Part shown: one piece after another, positions 17,602 through 28,081 of the stretch
How positions within the stretch are numbered: the first letter of the stretch is position 1
How the letters are laid out: every line of letters begins with the position of its first letter
From: Aquabacterium sp. A7-Y
GTDB taxonomy: Bacteria; Pseudomonadota; Gammaproteobacteria; Burkholderiales; Burkholderiaceae_C
NCBI RefSeq assembly: GCF_026153205.1
Contig: NZ_JAPFBW010000032.1
Coordinates: 16,141-80,140 of the forward strand
Direction of reading: 5' to 3'
DNA: 64,000 nucleotides
Program-made: the position numbers and the translations under genes
The notes under the pieces: generated by a model
The model's input: only the letters and a program-made list of their open reading frames with translations
Told to the model about the DNA's origin: nothing
The model's database searches: none

Positions 17602-18684
17602 CCGCAGGTCGGCGATGCCGCTGCCCGGTAGGGCCGCCGTCATGGCCGTGGGCATCAAGCTGCGGTGCGAGCATCGCGGGCCACTCGGCAAGGCGCTCTC
17701 CTTCGTGCCAGTCGCTCAACCACGGGTGCAGTCGCAGGCACTCAGGCAACGAGGCGCCACGCAGCCCGCGTCGCCCCAGGTAGCACATCACCGGGTCGCC
17801 GTGGCTGAGCGGTGCGGGCTGTGTCCCGATCATTGCCTTGTTCATCACAATCCCCGCTTGCGCGCAGAGCCAGACGGCGCAGCGGCCTGGGGTGGCGCCG
17901 ACCGCCCAGGCGCTGAAGCGGTCGATGCGCTTGGCCGGCACAGCCAAGGCGACAGCCGGAACGTGCGCCGCAGCGCCTGCAATTCGTCAATGCGAGAAGT
18001 GGTGAAGCGCTGGCCGGTGCGCACTTCCAGGGCGCGAAGCGCCACAGCGCGCGCCAAACCGGGACCGATTGCTGTCGCGAGGACATAGGAGACCGCCCCC
18101 CCGAGCAGCGGCAGCACCAGCCACACCACCGCACCGCGGTCCCAGCCGCCAAGCTGCAGCAGCAGCGGCAGGTTGAGGCCGACAGCGGACAGGAACGCCA
18201 CCGTTCCCATTCGAGGCGATGCGCCTGCAGCGGGAGCGGGACGGATATGGTGGCGCTGCAGGTCCACCAGTTCGGCCAACGCTATGGGCACCCCGTCGCG
18301 TTGTACCCTCAGTCGGCGGCGCTCTCGGGCAAACCCGATCGCAATGGACCCGATCGTCAGGGCAAGGCTGGATCCGATGGCGAGACCATGCAAGTCCGGA
18401 CGATGGAGGCGCCAGGTGACGCCGGTCGCACATCCGACCAGGAAGCTGCCGAAAAAAATCAGCGCCAGCGGTATCGACCAGAACGCCTCGGTGGGCGAGT
18501 AGGTTGCACGGTACTTGAGGTACAGCCCCGCTGCCAAAAACAGCAGACCACTGGCGGGCGCCAGTGCGGTCAGAGTCCCCGAGTCGAGCACGATGGCCCA
18601 CATGAGCGGCACCACCAGTGTGCCGCCCACCACCATCGCTAGCGGCAGGCTTTTGAGCGTATTCAGATCGTCAGGCGGTCTCAC
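17536..18684 (-). pseudogene. Polytopic membrane protein broken by two compensating frameshifts (immunity candidate)
   Basis: The first frame (GTG at 18684) gives 279 residues with about six hydrophobic segments (residues 15-33, 40-58, 69-90, 99-120, 158-178, 184-215) before a stop at 17847-17845. Codon third-position GC and protein character show that coding moves to another frame near 17950 (VPAKRIDRFSAWAVG...) and stays there to about 17660. It then returns to the first frame, ending ...VRMHCVDDRGNEVLAA at 17536. One missing base near 17950 and one extra near 17655 would restore a single protein of about 382 residues. Its GTGA start overlaps the stop of the preceding gene, so the two are coupled. 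It is either a decayed gene or two sequencing errors. Confidence 0.6.
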
Positions 18685-19832
18685 GGCTTAGCCCCCAGGA
18701 CATTTCGTGCTTCGCGCTCGGCAAAATCGGCGCCGCCGTGCTGGTTCCATAACACCTGGACGGCAATGCCTGCGGCCAGCCCGATCAGGACCAGGGGGGC
18801 ACCGACGATCGACAGCCCGGCCCACCCGGCAATCGCCACTGCGAGCGGCACACTGGCGACGCTCGCGGCCAAGCCGGCCGCGTTGCCGCTTTGGTTGCGG
18901 GCCGAGCTGATGAGGAACTTATGCGTGTCGAACGAGCGGAAGCGGCGCTGACCGGCCGCGTCAATGTCGAACTCCACACTGTTCCAGGCGTCCAGTGCCG
19001 CGGTGGGAGCGAACGTGACCAGGCCCGTGCCGACCTTGCCCGTTGCCCAGCCCATGCTGCGGGTCCACCGGGTTTCTGCGGCCACGACACCCGCACTGCG
19101 CATTTGCTGTCCCGTGGGGTTGGCCCAGCGCGTCGAATGCACCGTGCCCTTCGCGTTGGAGCGCCAGGACGCGAAGCCCGCGATCGGCGTGGCGACGGTG
19201 ACGGGCAGCCCGCGAATGCGCAACCTGAGCCGCGGACGGCCTTTGCCCTGGTTGGCGTTGTACAACTCGATGAAGCTGTTGATGCGTATGGTTCGGGCGG
19301 CACCGGACGCGATCTGCTGCGCGCCGGCCGCCAAGCGCGAGGCGGTCTGTCCCTGCATGCCGAGATAGGCTGCGGTCTGCGCTGCGCCCAGGGCGTTGCC
19401 CACCACGTTGCCGGGGCCGACCGTCGCCGCTCGCGTCTCGGACCCCAGGCCGTTGCCGCCCCACTGGCCGAACAGGTAGTCGTGCAGCCACGGCGGCAGG
19501 TCATTCTCCGGCCGCGGGCCGGGTCGGGCCGGGGCAGGCCGGGACGGGGCGGTCATGCTCGGCACCGCGGCCACCGAGTCCCAGGTGCGCAGGGAGTCCA
19601 GGACACTCGGCTGCTGGGCGATCAGCCGGCGCAACAGTTCCTGGCCGACCGGCGTATCCAGGTCGAAATCACCGTTGAGGTGCTCGGTGCTCACGTCCCA
19701 GCCGTCCGCCCGGCAGACACCAACCGTGCCAGGTGGAACCGGCCGCGCCGCGACGTCGCGTCGGTGCTCCTGCACCTTGAACTTGAACTGTGCGGCTTCC
19801 TGCTGGGCCGCCCGCTGCGCGCCAGTTGTCAT
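18681..19832 (-). CDS. VgrG-linked protein with C-terminal hydrophobic domain (candidate T6SS effector)
   Basis: 383 residues. The N-terminal 110 residues are polar and end in a Pro/Arg-rich linker. The middle (about 115-310) has no motif I know. Residues about 317-365 form a long Gly/Ala-rich hydrophobic region (LAASVASVPLAVAIAGWAGL onward), followed by a short amphipathic tail. There is no signal peptide. GGGAGG lies upstream of the ATG at 19832. The gene is divergent from vgrG (187 bp) and coupled by a GTGA overlap to a six-helix membrane protein. That layout fits a membrane-acting T6SS cargo with its protector, but this is inference; no PAAR or MIX motif is present. Confidence 0.65.
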   Translation of the reverse strand: MTTGAQRAAQQEAAQFKFKVQEHRRDVAARPVPPGTVGVCRADGWDVSTEHLNGDFDLDTPVGQELLRRLIAQQPSVLDSLRTWDSVAAVPSMTAPSRPAPARPGPRPENDLPPWLHDYLFGQWGGNGLGSETRAATVGPGNVVGNALGAAQTAAYLGMQGQTASRLAAGAQQIASGAARTIRINSFIELYNANQGKGRPRLRLRIRGLPVTVATPIAGFASWRSNAKGTVHSTRWANPTGQQMRSAGVVAAETRWTRSMGWATGKVGTGLVTFAPTAALDAWNSVEFDIDAAGQRRFRSFDTHKFLISSARNQSGNAAGLAASVASVPLAVAIAGWAGLSIVGAPLVLIGLAAGIAVQVLWNQHGGADFAEREARNVLGAKP

Positions 19833-20019
19833 CGTCTTGCCTCCCTGTCGCCACGTCCGGTTGCAGCGCCACTGTAACCAGCCAAGCCGGCCCGGACAGG
19901 CCAGGTTCCCGCGAAGAATCGCAACAGCAGGAAACAGGTGCACTGGCCGGCGGGAGACGGCCCCAGGCCGCCCGTAAGATCCGGGCCGACAAACCAAGTA
20001 CAGGTGACAGGGAGTTGCC

Positions 20020-22272
20020 ATGACCGGGTTTACACCGTCCGAACGGGAATCTTTGGTCGCAGAAGCTGGCGATGCGGCGCTGCCGACCGCCAGCGCCGCC
20101 GACCTGCTGGGCACGGCCGCCACAGCCGCCGATCTGGCCGGGTTGTCCTCCTCACCCCACCTTGCACAGGCTGCACAAGCGGCGCAGCTGCTGCAGCAGG
20201 CGGGGGCCGGCCTGACGGCATTCGATGCGCCCAGTGCGCAGAGCGCCGCCGTGACACCGCCCTTCAACACAGCTGCACCCACGCCGGCTTTCGACGCTGC
20301 CGCCGCTGCACCGCCCACCTTTACCCCGGCTGGCAACACCGAGACGGTGCTGCGCGCGCCCGACCCGGCGCCGGTGACGACGTTCGCGCAGCAGATCCCC
20401 GTGTTCGACCTGCCTTCGGCCTTCACGCCACCGGACTTCCAGGACAACCGGCGCCTGTTCCAGCTGTTTACGCTGCTACCGGCCGACAAACGGCTGTTCC
20501 TCGACAGCTTGAGGGGCTACGAGGAACTGAGCGCCCCTTTTGAGTTCGACCTGCGCCTCGCCTCCCTCAATGCTTCGATCGAGTTGAAGGAACTGATCAG
20601 CAAGCCCATCGCCGTGGGCGTGCGACAGAGCGATGGGACACAGCGCTACATCCACGGCTACGCCAAGAGCTTCGCCTTCGAGATGAGCGACGCCGGCTGG
20701 GCGTACTACCGCGCCACCGTGGTGCCGTGGACCCACTTCCTGACCCTGCGACAGGACAGCCGCATATTCCAGAAGAAGCGCGTCCCGGACATCCTCGAAG
20801 AGGTGTTCAAGGAGTATGGTTCCGCCGCCGACTTCGAGCTGCGTCTGTCGCGCAGTTATGAGCCGATCGACTTCATCGTGCAGTACCAGGAAAGCGACTT
20901 CAATCTGGTCTGCCGGCTGATGGAGCGCGAGGGCATCACGTTCTACTTCGAGCACCGGCTGGACGGCCACAAGCTGATCCTGACGGACGACACCTTGATG
21001 GCGGCGCACTGCGCCCCCTTGCCCACCTACCCGAGCATCGAGTTCAACGGTGGCGATCGGGTGGCGGCCGCCGACTGCGTGAGCCAGCTCCAGGCCGTGC
21101 GCGAGCTGCAGCCCGGCAAGGTGACGCTGGACACCTATGACTACCAGTCGCCGCGCGGCATGCGGGTCGCCGAAGTGCCGACCGTTGCCAACCAAGGCGA
21201 GGCGCCGCGCTTGGAGGTGTACGACGGCACGCCCGGCTATGCCTACAAGGACCGGAGCGACGGCGAGCGCTACGCGCGGCTGCGCATGGAAGGCTTCGAG
21301 GCCCGCGCCAAGTATTTCGCCGGCAGCAGCGATTGCCCGGACTTCACACCGGGCTTCACCTTCGCGCTGACCGGGCACTTCTGGTTCGACCCGCTCAAGC
21401 CCGAGGAAGACCGGCTGCTGTTGGTGCGGGTCGAACACCAGGGGCGCAACAACATCGTCGCAGAGGACGGCGCCATCTACAGCAACCAGTTCACCTGCCA
21501 GCGCCACAAGGTCGCCTTTCGGCCAGAGGCGCGGCATAGCAAGCCCGTCATCCCCGGACTGCAAAGCGCAGTGGTCACCGGGCCGCCGGGGCAGGAAATC
21601 TGGACGAATGAGCACGGCTGCATCAAGGTCCGCTTCCACTGGGACCGCCGGGCTCGTTTCGATGACAGCAGCTCGTGCTGGATTCGCGTGGCGCAGCCCT
21701 GGGCTGGGCAAGGTTGGGGCACAGTGGCGATCCCCCGCATCGGGCAAGAGGTGGTGGTCGGCTTCATGGAGGGCGATGCGGATAGGCCCTTGGTCCTCGG
21801 GAGCCTGTACAACTCCGACATGCCGCTGCCCTACCAGCTGCCGGCCGGTGCGCACATGATGGGGTTCAAGAGCAACTCCACGCCGGGCGGCGGCGGGTTC
21901 TGCGAGATGGTCATCCACGATCAGGCCGGCAAGGAACTGATCAACATCCATTCGCAGAAGGACATGGTGACGACGGTGCAAAACAACCAGGCCACCGTCG
22001 TCAATGGGCCGCAGCAGACCACTACCGTCACCAAGGGCCTGAAGGTCACGAAGGTCCACAAGGCGATCCAGGTCGAGTCCGAGACCGAGCACATCCACGT
22101 CAAGGCCAGCACCTACATCACGCTGGAGGTCGGCAAGAGCACGATCACGATGGACAAGAACGGCAACATCCACATCAAGGGCACCGCCATCACGGTCGAA
22201 GGCGACACCATCACGTCCACCGCCACCGGCATGCACGACATCCAGGGCGCGCCAATCCACCTGAACAAGTAA
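20020..22272 (+). CDS. vgrG: Type VI secretion system tip protein VgrG
   Basis: 750 residues. The VgrG core starts near residue 146 (LFQLFTLLPADKRLFLDSL, then GYEELSAPFEFDL). The gp27-like part runs to about 480. The gp5-like OB domain is at about 500-610 (GCIKVRFHWDRR, then WGTVAIPRIGQEVVVGFMEGD). A needle-like beta region at about 640-750 ends in IHLNK without an effector extension. An Ala/Pro-rich extension of about 140 residues precedes the core, which is unusual. AGGGAG precedes the ATG. It is the first gene of vgrG-eagR-rhs-immunity; no T6SS sheath or membrane genes are in the window, so this is an orphan VgrG island. Confidence 0.95.
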   Translation: MTGFTPSERESLVAEAGDAALPTASAADLLGTAATAADLAGLSSSPHLAQAAQAAQLLQQAGAGLTAFDAPSAQSAAVTPPFNTAAPTPAFDAAAAAPPTFTPAGNTETVLRAPDPAPVTTFAQQIPVFDLPSAFTPPDFQDNRRLFQLFTLLPADKRLFLDSLRGYEELSAPFEFDLRLASLNASIELKELISKPIAVGVRQSDGTQRYIHGYAKSFAFEMSDAGWAYYRATVVPWTHFLTLRQDSRIFQKKRVPDILEEVFKEYGSAADFELRLSRSYEPIDFIVQYQESDFNLVCRLMEREGITFYFEHRLDGHKLILTDDTLMAAHCAPLPTYPSIEFNGGDRVAAADCVSQLQAVRELQPGKVTLDTYDYQSPRGMRVAEVPTVANQGEAPRLEVYDGTPGYAYKDRSDGERYARLRMEGFEARAKYFAGSSDCPDFTPGFTFALTGHFWFDPLKPEEDRLLLVRVEHQGRNNIVAEDGAIYSNQFTCQRHKVAFRPEARHSKPVIPGLQSAVVTGPPGQEIWTNEHGCIKVRFHWDRRARFDDSSSCWIRVAQPWAGQGWGTVAIPRIGQEVVVGFMEGDADRPLVLGSLYNSDMPLPYQLPAGAHMMGFKSNSTPGGGGFCEMVIHDQAGKELINIHSQKDMVTTVQNNQATVVNGPQQTTTVTKGLKVTKVHKAIQVESETEHIHVKASTYITLEVGKSTITMDKNGNIHIKGTAITVEGDTITSTATGMHDIQGAPIHLNK

Positions 22273-22341
22273 CACCCCGGAGGCCGGCCGCTGCACTCAC
22301 GGGCCTGGCCTTCTCTTGCCCCTTTCCGCCCCCCTTTGCTT

Positions 22342-22830
22342 ATGGACGACGTCACCTACTGGATCAACGAAGGCAGCTTCGCGTTGCCCAGCGGCTTGAT
22401 CGACCGCACCACGAACATCTTTGTGCCGGCGAACACCGAGGTGCAGCCGAACCTGAACGTCAGCCGCGACAACGCCGAGGCCGACGAGGACGTCGCGGCC
22501 TACGTCAACCGCCAGCTCGCCATCATGAAGCAGAAGCTGCCGGGGTATCAGATGCGCCAGCGCAACGCTGTGCAGCTCGGGCAAGGCGACAGCGCCGTAC
22601 CGGGCGAGCAGGTTGAAGCCCAGTACAAGAACGGCGGGCGACCGGTGTTCATGCGTCAAGCGGCGTTTCTGCTGCCTGCGGGCACCAAGGTGCTCGTCTT
22701 CTCGGCCAGCAGCCCCAAACCGCTGGGTGCGGCCTTCGATGCCGAATGGGCAACGCTGCTTGCCAGCTTCGTGCCGCGGGTGATCGAAGCGGCGGAGCCC
22801 GGCGGGGATAACCCAGGCCCATCGACTTAG
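22342..22830 (+). CDS. eagR: DUF1795/DcrB-family T6SS effector chaperone (EagR)
   Basis: 162 residues, [21 protein letters not shown] onward, the size and pattern of the effector-associated gene (Eag) family. Eag proteins bind the hydrophobic N-terminal segments of prePAAR effectors and deliver them to VgrG. The gene lies between vgrG and the PAAR-Rhs gene, the expected place. The ATG at 22342 is used; a TTG two codons earlier is in frame. No signal peptide, so it should be cytoplasmic. Confidence 0.9.
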   Translation: MDDVTYWINEGSFALPSGLIDRTTNIFVPANTEVQPNLNVSRDNAEADEDVAAYVNRQLAIMKQKLPGYQMRQRNAVQLGQGDSAVPGEQVEAQYKNGGRPVFMRQAAFLLPAGTKVLVFSASSPKPLGAAFDAEWATLLASFVPRVIEAAEPGGDNPGPST

Positions 22831-22874
22831 ACCCCGCTGTACCACGAGAAAACACGAATTCCAGGGAGGCACAG

Positions 22875-25800
22875 ATGTTCGAGGCAGCGAGGCTCGGCGA
22901 TCCGATCAGCCACAGCAGCGCACTGGCGGGCTTCTTGGTCGGCGCCGTCATCGGCATCGCCTTGATCGCCGCGGTGGCCTTCGCCACCTTCACCTGCGGT
23001 TTCGGTGCCGCCTTGCTGGCGGGTCTGGTCGCCGGGGTGGCGGCGACCGGCATCCTGTCACTCGGCGAGGCGATAGGCGCCATGTTCCGCTCCACCACCG
23101 GCAAGATCACGCGCGGCTCGGAAGACGTGTTCATCAACAGCCGCAATGCCGCCCACGTCCAGCGCAGCACGGTGGTGTGCAGCAAGCACTCGCCGCTGCC
23201 CCTGGTTGCCGAGGGCTCCACCAACGTCTTCATCAACAGCTTGCCCGCCGCGCGCAAGGGCGACAGCACGACCTGCGGCGGCAAGGTCGAAGCCGGCTCG
23301 CGCGACGTGTTCATCGGCGGCGGCCAGCAGCGCTACCTGGAAGTGGCCGACGAGGTGCCCAAGTGGCTGCGCACGACGGTGGACTGGGCCTTTGCGCTGG
23401 CCGGTCTGGTCGGCGGCTTGGCAGGGTTGGCAAGGAAGGCCGGCAGCACCTGCCTGCGTGCCTTCGCGCCTTGCGCCGCCAAGTTCACGGCGGGCTTCGT
23501 CGCCGGCGAGCTGTTCGGACGCTACGTGGCGGCGCCTGCGATCGGCCGCGCCTGGGGCGCCCTGGTCGGCAATCCGGTGGATGTCGTCACCGGGCGCAAG
23601 CTGCTGCTCGGGCACGAAGAGGTGGACTTCGAGCTGATCGACCGGCTGCCCATCTCGGTCAGCCGCTTCTATGCGAGCGACCTGACGCACGAGGGCATGC
23701 TGGGCCGAGGCTGGGTGACCCCTTGGGAGGTGACCCTGCGCGCCGAGGGCGAGCTGATTCTCTACACCGACGCGCAAGGCCGCGACGTGCCTTTTCAAAA
23801 GGTCGAGCCGGGCCAGCAGACCTACTCAGAAGCTGAGCAGAAGTACCTCGCGTGCAGCGCGGACGGACGCTACTTCGTTTATGACCTCACCGAGACCTAC
23901 TACCAGTTCGCGTCGCTGCCCGAGCAAGGCCGGGCGCCGCTGCTGCGTATCGAGGACCAACTGGGCCAGCACATCGGGTTCGAGCGGGACGAAGCGGGTC
24001 GGCTCCTGGCGGTCGCCAGCTCCACCGGGCAGCGGGTGGCCTTGCACTACGAGCATCCGCTCGGGCGGCTCACGTCGGTGGAGCGGGTGGCCGGCGGGCC
24101 GGCGGTGACCCTGGTTCGCTACGGCTACGACGAGCAGGGGCAGCTGAACAGCGTGACCGACCGCGCCGGCCACGAGGTGCGCCGCTTCGAGTACCAAGGC
24201 GGGCTGATGGTGCGCCACGTCAACGCGCTCGGCTTCGCCTGCAGCTACCGCTGGGAGACGATAGCCGGGCAGCCGCGGGTGGTGGAGCACGAGACCAGCG
24301 AGGGCGAGCGCTACCGCTTTCGCTACGACCCGGCGAACCGGGAGAGCTGGGCCGAGGACCACCTGGGCCGGAAAGCCCACTGGCGCTACGACGAGCACCG
24401 CCAAATCACCGAGTGCACGGACTTCGACGGCAGCCAGTACCGCACGGAGTACAACGAGGCGGGCCAGCCGACGAAGGTGCACCTGCCCGGCGGGCGCACC
24501 CTGGGCTTCCGCTACGACGAGCTGGGCCGCGTCATCGAAGCGATCGACCCGCTGGACCGAGGGACGACCTACCACTACCACCGCAACAGCCTGCGGCGCA
24601 GCCTGGTGGTGCTGCCGGACGGCAGCCAGTGGAAAGCGGAGTTCGACATCCTGGGCCTGCTGCAGGCCTCGACTGACCCGCTGGGGCGCAGCGAGCGCTA
24701 CGAGTACCAGGACAACGGCCTGCCGCACACCCACATCGACGCCCGTGGCGGGCAGCAGAAGATGGCGTGGAACGAGCGCGGCCAGCTGCTCGCCTACACC
24801 GACTGCTCGGGCAAGACGACCCGCTACGAGTACGACGACGAGGGCCGGCTGCACAGCGCGGTCAACGCGCTGGGCGAGACAACCCGCGTGGAACACGGCG
24901 AGCGGGGCGAAGTGGTCGCCATCCATCACCCGGACGGTCACAGCGAGCGCTTCGAGTACGACGCCGCGGGCCTGCTGCGACAGCACCTCGATGCTGCCGA
25001 GCACCGCACGGCGTGGCAGCGCAACGCCCGCGGCCAGGTCACGCTCTACACCGACGCAGCCCAGCGCAGCCTGAGCTACCGCTACGACGCGCTCGGTCGG
25101 CTGTGCCAGCTGACCAACGGCAACGGCGCGAGCTACCACTTCGAGTACGACACGGCAGACCGGCTGAGCAAGCAGGTCAGCGTGGACGGCATCGAAACGC
25201 ACTACCGCTACACCGCTGCTGGCGAGGTGTGCGAAGTGCTCACGGTCGGGCGTGACGCCGAGGGGCGCCCGCAGCACCGCGAGCTGCACTACCAGCACGA
25301 TGCCGTGGGTCGGGTGCTGCAAGCCATCAGCACGACCGCCGTGACGCGCTATGCCTATGACGAAGGGGACCGGCTGATCGAGGTCAGGCGCGATCCGACA
25401 ACGGCCGGGGTCCAACTCGGGATCGCCCCCGACACCATCCGCTTCGAGTACGACGCCGCCGGGCAGTTGCTGGCCGAGCACGGCGCCAACGGCAGCGTCC
25501 GGTATGAACTGGACGAGCTGGGCAACCCGTTGCAGATCCAGCTGCCGCAGGGCCAGCACATCGACCTGCTGCGCTATGGCAGCGGCCACGTGCACCAGAT
25601 CCGCATGGGCGAGCAGGTCATCAGCGACTTTGAGCGTGACGACCTGCACCGCGAGGTGCTGCGCACGCAGGGTCGGCTGACCAGTCGATTTGGCTACGAC
25701 CCGCGGGGGCGGCTGCTGTGGCAGAAGGCGGATGCGCCGCCCGCGCCCCTGGGCGGCCCTGTTCACCGGCGGCAGGCCGTGCCAGCGCCGCAGTCGGCGA

Positions 25801-27143
25801 CGCTGTGGCGCAACTACCGCTATGACGCCGCTGGCGAGCTGGTCGAGCAGCAAGACCCGCTGCGCGGCAGCACGAGATACCGCTACGACCCCTCGGGGCG
25901 CCTGCTCAATCGGCGCTCGGACATCGGGGCCGAGCAGTCGTTCGCGTGGGATGCCGCGGGCAACTTGCTGGAGGCCAACGCAGCCAAAAGCGCCGGCCTG
26001 GTGCAGGACAACCGGCTGCGCGTCTGGCAGGACTTGCGTTTTGACTACGACGCCTTCGGCAACCTGAGCCACAAGCGCAAGAGCACGTGGCGCGAACAGC
26101 GCTTCGAGTACGACGGCGAAGACCGGCTGATCGCGATCCATCAGCGCAACCATGACAGGCGCAGCGTGGTCCGCTTCGGGTACGACGCGCTGGGGCGGCG
26201 CACTGCCAAGGAGGAGCTGCGCGATGACGGCACCGGCCTGCCTGGGCACTGTGCCGACCGCACGACCTTCGTGTGGCAAGGCCTGCGGCTGCTGCAGGAA
26301 ATCAAGCCGACGAGCGTGCGAAGCTACGTGTACGAGGAGAACGGGGGCTCAGGGTATGCGCCTGTGGCCCGAGTGGACCAGCTGCTCGATGCACGGGGCG
26401 GCGTGGGTGCTGACGTTGGACGGGTGTACTACTTCCATGCCGACCCAATTGGCACGCCCCAGGAGCTGACCGACGCCGCTGGCGAGCTGGTGTGGGCGGG
26501 ACGCTACCAGGCCTGGGGCAAGATCGATGAGCAACTGCTACGCGATGGACTGGAACGCACTGACCAGCAGTTGCGCTACGCCGGACAGTACGAGGACAGC
26601 GAGAGCGGGCTTCACTACAACACCTTTCGCTATTACGACCCGGACACGGGGCGGTTCCTTTCTCAAGATCCCATCGGAATTGTCGGTGGCTCGAACCTGT
26701 ATGCATACGCGCCCAATCCTTCACGGTGGGGCGACCCGATGGGTTGGTGCCCGCAGGTTTTGTTCGGCCAACGCCGAATTGCCGGCTCTTTTAGGCAAAA
26801 CTCCGGGGCGCCGAGCTATATTGAAGGGCGGACCCTTGCAGATGTCGCTAGCGACTTGAAAAGCGGGGTGCTGCATCCAGATCAGCTGCCCGTAAGCTAC
26901 TTCGTACATCCCAAGACTGGTCAATGGATCGCCGAGAGCAATAGAACGTTAGCGGCGTTGGCCGAAGCAGGAATGAAACCCACAGTCCTACGCGAAGTGC
27001 CTGTAACACAGGAACTCCTCAACCGTTTAGCTGAGAAGTCCCTCCGGCACAGAGGCCAGGTCTTGAGCATGCCCGGTACCTCGATCCCGGTCACGGTAGG
27101 CCCCAACAACCTAGAGATCGTCAGAATTATTTCGCTTCCATGA
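22875..27143 (+). CDS. rhs: prePAAR/PAAR-domain Rhs effector with variable C-terminal toxin
   Basis: 1422 residues. The prePAAR motif AAR-x2-D-x3-H is exact at residues 4-13. A transmembrane region at about 17-62 precedes the PAAR domain (about 70-155, [13 protein letters not shown] and [12 protein letters not shown]). A second hydrophobic region is at about 170-225. The Rhs shell with many YD repeats runs to about 1260. The autoproteolysis signature DPxG-x18-DPxG is complete (D1265-G1268, D1287-G1290). The last 132 residues are the toxin: [18 protein letters not shown], then HPDQLP and [16 protein letters not shown]. This resembles the ParB/sulfiredoxin-like fold found in polymorphic toxins (inference). 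GGGAGG precedes the ATG; the stop overlaps the immunity start. Confidence 0.93.
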   Translation: MFEAARLGDPISHSSALAGFLVGAVIGIALIAAVAFATFTCGFGAALLAGLVAGVAATGILSLGEAIGAMFRSTTGKITRGSEDVFINSRNAAHVQRSTVVCSKHSPLPLVAEGSTNVFINSLPAARKGDSTTCGGKVEAGSRDVFIGGGQQRYLEVADEVPKWLRTTVDWAFALAGLVGGLAGLARKAGSTCLRAFAPCAAKFTAGFVAGELFGRYVAAPAIGRAWGALVGNPVDVVTGRKLLLGHEEVDFELIDRLPISVSRFYASDLTHEGMLGRGWVTPWEVTLRAEGELILYTDAQGRDVPFQKVEPGQQTYSEAEQKYLACSADGRYFVYDLTETYYQFASLPEQGRAPLLRIEDQLGQHIGFERDEAGRLLAVASSTGQRVALHYEHPLGRLTSVERVAGGPAVTLVRYGYDEQGQLNSVTDRAGHEVRRFEYQGGLMVRHVNALGFACSYRWETIAGQPRVVEHETSEGERYRFRYDPANRESWAEDHLGRKAHWRYDEHRQITECTDFDGSQYRTEYNEAGQPTKVHLPGGRTLGFRYDELGRVIEAIDPLDRGTTYHYHRNSLRRSLVVLPDGSQWKAEFDILGLLQASTDPLGRSERYEYQDNGLPHTHIDARGGQQKMAWNERGQLLAYTDCSGKTTRYEYDDEGRLHSAVNALGETTRVEHGERGEVVAIHHPDGHSERFEYDAAGLLRQHLDAAEHRTAWQRNARGQVTLYTDAAQRSLSYRYDALGRLCQLTNGNGASYHFEYDTADRLSKQVSVDGIETHYRYTAAGEVCEVLTVGRDAEGRPQHRELHYQHDAVGRVLQAISTTAVTRYAYDEGDRLIEVRRDPTTAGVQLGIAPDTIRFEYDAAGQLLAEHGANGSVRYELDELGNPLQIQLPQGQHIDLLRYGSGHVHQIRMGEQVISDFERDDLHREVLRTQGRLTSRFGYDPRGRLLWQKADAPPAPLGGPVHRRQAVPAPQSATLWRNYRYDAAGELVEQQDPLRGSTRYRYDPSGRLLNRRSDIGAEQSFAWDAAGNLLEANAAKSAGLVQDNRLRVWQDLRFDYDAFGNLSHKRKSTWREQRFEYDGEDRLIAIHQRNHDRRSVVRFGYDALGRRTAKEELRDDGTGLPGHCADRTTFVWQGLRLLQEIKPTSVRSYVYEENGGSGYAPVARVDQLLDARGGVGADVGRVYYFHADPIGTPQELTDAAGELVWAGRYQAWGKIDEQLLRDGLERTDQQLRYAGQYEDSESGLHYNTFRYYDPDTGRFLSQDPIGIVGGSNLYAYAPNPSRWGDPMGWCPQVLFGQRRIAGSFRQNSGAPSYIEGRTLADVASDLKSGVLHPDQLPVSYFVHPKTGQWIAESNRTLAALAEAGMKPTVLREVPVTQELLNRLAEKSLRHRGQVLSMPGTSIPVTVGPNNLEIVRIISLP

Positions 27144-27601
27144 GCACTACTCAAACGCTACATCCCGTCGCGACGGCGTGGTCTATCGAAACTGCTGCAG
27201 ACCCCGCATTCTCTTATGAGAATAGTGAAGGTGGTTTGCAAATTCGGTTTATTGTCGATCTGGGCGACGACGCGAGAAATGCCGATATCCAAGCACAGTT
27301 GCAAAAGCGGGGATGCCTAGACGAGTCGGCACTACCTGACGATATTTACAATGCGGCAGGATACCGAATTGCTAAGCTGACGTTTCGCAGATTCAGGGAG
27401 ATGTCGTTCTTCCCGAAAGAGGATCTACACAACCTAGTGCTGAAGGACAGCTCGGGAGACGCCTCCCTGCCTCCTGCCGTTTATGAGGCAGCACCTTCAG
27501 AAGCAGGTTGGAGAAAATTCTATTTCGTGGGCCACGACTTGGCGGTCTGTGTTATTACTGCAGATCTTTGGCAAGAGGATCTAATCGAACTTTGCGAGTA
27601 G
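27140..27601 (+). CDS. Putative immunity protein to the Rhs toxin
   Basis: 153 residues, acidic, without signal or membrane segments. The ATG overlaps the rhs stop codon (ATGA), the usual position for a cognate immunity gene. I recognise no domain. Base composition is clearly less GC-rich than the flanking genes, like the toxin tail it follows, so the two were probably acquired together. It should act in the cytoplasm of the producer and its kin by binding the toxin. Confidence 0.75.
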   Translation: MSTTQTLHPVATAWSIETAADPAFSYENSEGGLQIRFIVDLGDDARNADIQAQLQKRGCLDESALPDDIYNAAGYRIAKLTFRRFREMSFFPKEDLHNLVLKDSSGDASLPPAVYEAAPSEAGWRKFYFVGHDLAVCVITADLWQEDLIELCE

Positions 27602-28081
27602 GCTCGAATAGCCGAGCTTTCCTAACGACCTTGGTGTCGCAGACTATCCATGCTGCGCCCTGAACATAAAAGCTGTTTCAACAGTAGGGCGTGAAACGGA
27701 CCCCCGAATTTCGGAGGGGCGTATGAAAGCCCGACGCGACGTCTTGGCCTGCCCGACAGCGATCGGCATGGGCCGGCTTGCTGCTGCGCGCGAGCCTGCG
27801 CGGGCGATTGGGGACGCTGCACAACCGCCCGTCGGCCGGAGATGCACCCTGCGGCAGAGCAGGTGCCGCCTGGTCACGCCAAATCGTGACATGCACTCGA
27901 AAGCTATCGCTTGTGGTGCATATGACGCATCAGCACGGTGTGGCCGACTGCGCCGCGTCGGGGGTAGTGAGGAAGCCGAGCCACAACGGGAAACGGCCCT
28001 CGGGGGGCCGTTGATCAAGCGTTTTCGTTTTGATGGGTGCAACGGGAAACCCGTCTGAAACCCGCATCAACACTAGCATTC
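27602..28081. other. 480-bp region without a convincing gene
   Basis: Lies between the immunity gene and tRNA-Ser. The short open frames (e.g. 27723-28058 plus, which has GGAGGGG before its ATG, and 27644-28042 minus) lack the GC3 bias of real genes here. It may be debris of earlier insertions or of older toxin/immunity cassettes; I can prove neither. A hairpin at 27992-28012 is listed separately. Confidence 0.5.
27992..28012 (+). terminator. Possible terminator hairpin upstream of tRNA-Ser
   Basis: An 8-bp stem (AACGGCCC / GGGCCGTT) with a 5-nt loop. T-rich sequence (GTTTTCGTTTT) begins 8 nt later. It could end the vgrG-rhs transcript, although it lies nearly 400 bp past the immunity gene. 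Confidence 0.4.

Noticed and set aside
19833..20489. Upstream extension of the 383-aa protein on the minus strand
   Set aside because: It would overlap vgrG; the ATG at 19832 has a strong GGGAGG site.
23826..26279. 817-codon minus-strand frame inside rhs
   Set aside because: Shadow caused by the repetitive YD-repeat coding sequence.
27723..28058. Possible 111-aa gene with GGAGGGG before its ATG
   Set aside because: Codon use lacks the local GC3 bias and the translation has no recognisable features; the ribosome-site match is probably chance.
27602..28081. CRISPR array or insertion sequence in the gene-poor gap
   Set aside because: No regularly spaced repeats, no terminal inverted repeats and no transposase fragment I can defend.
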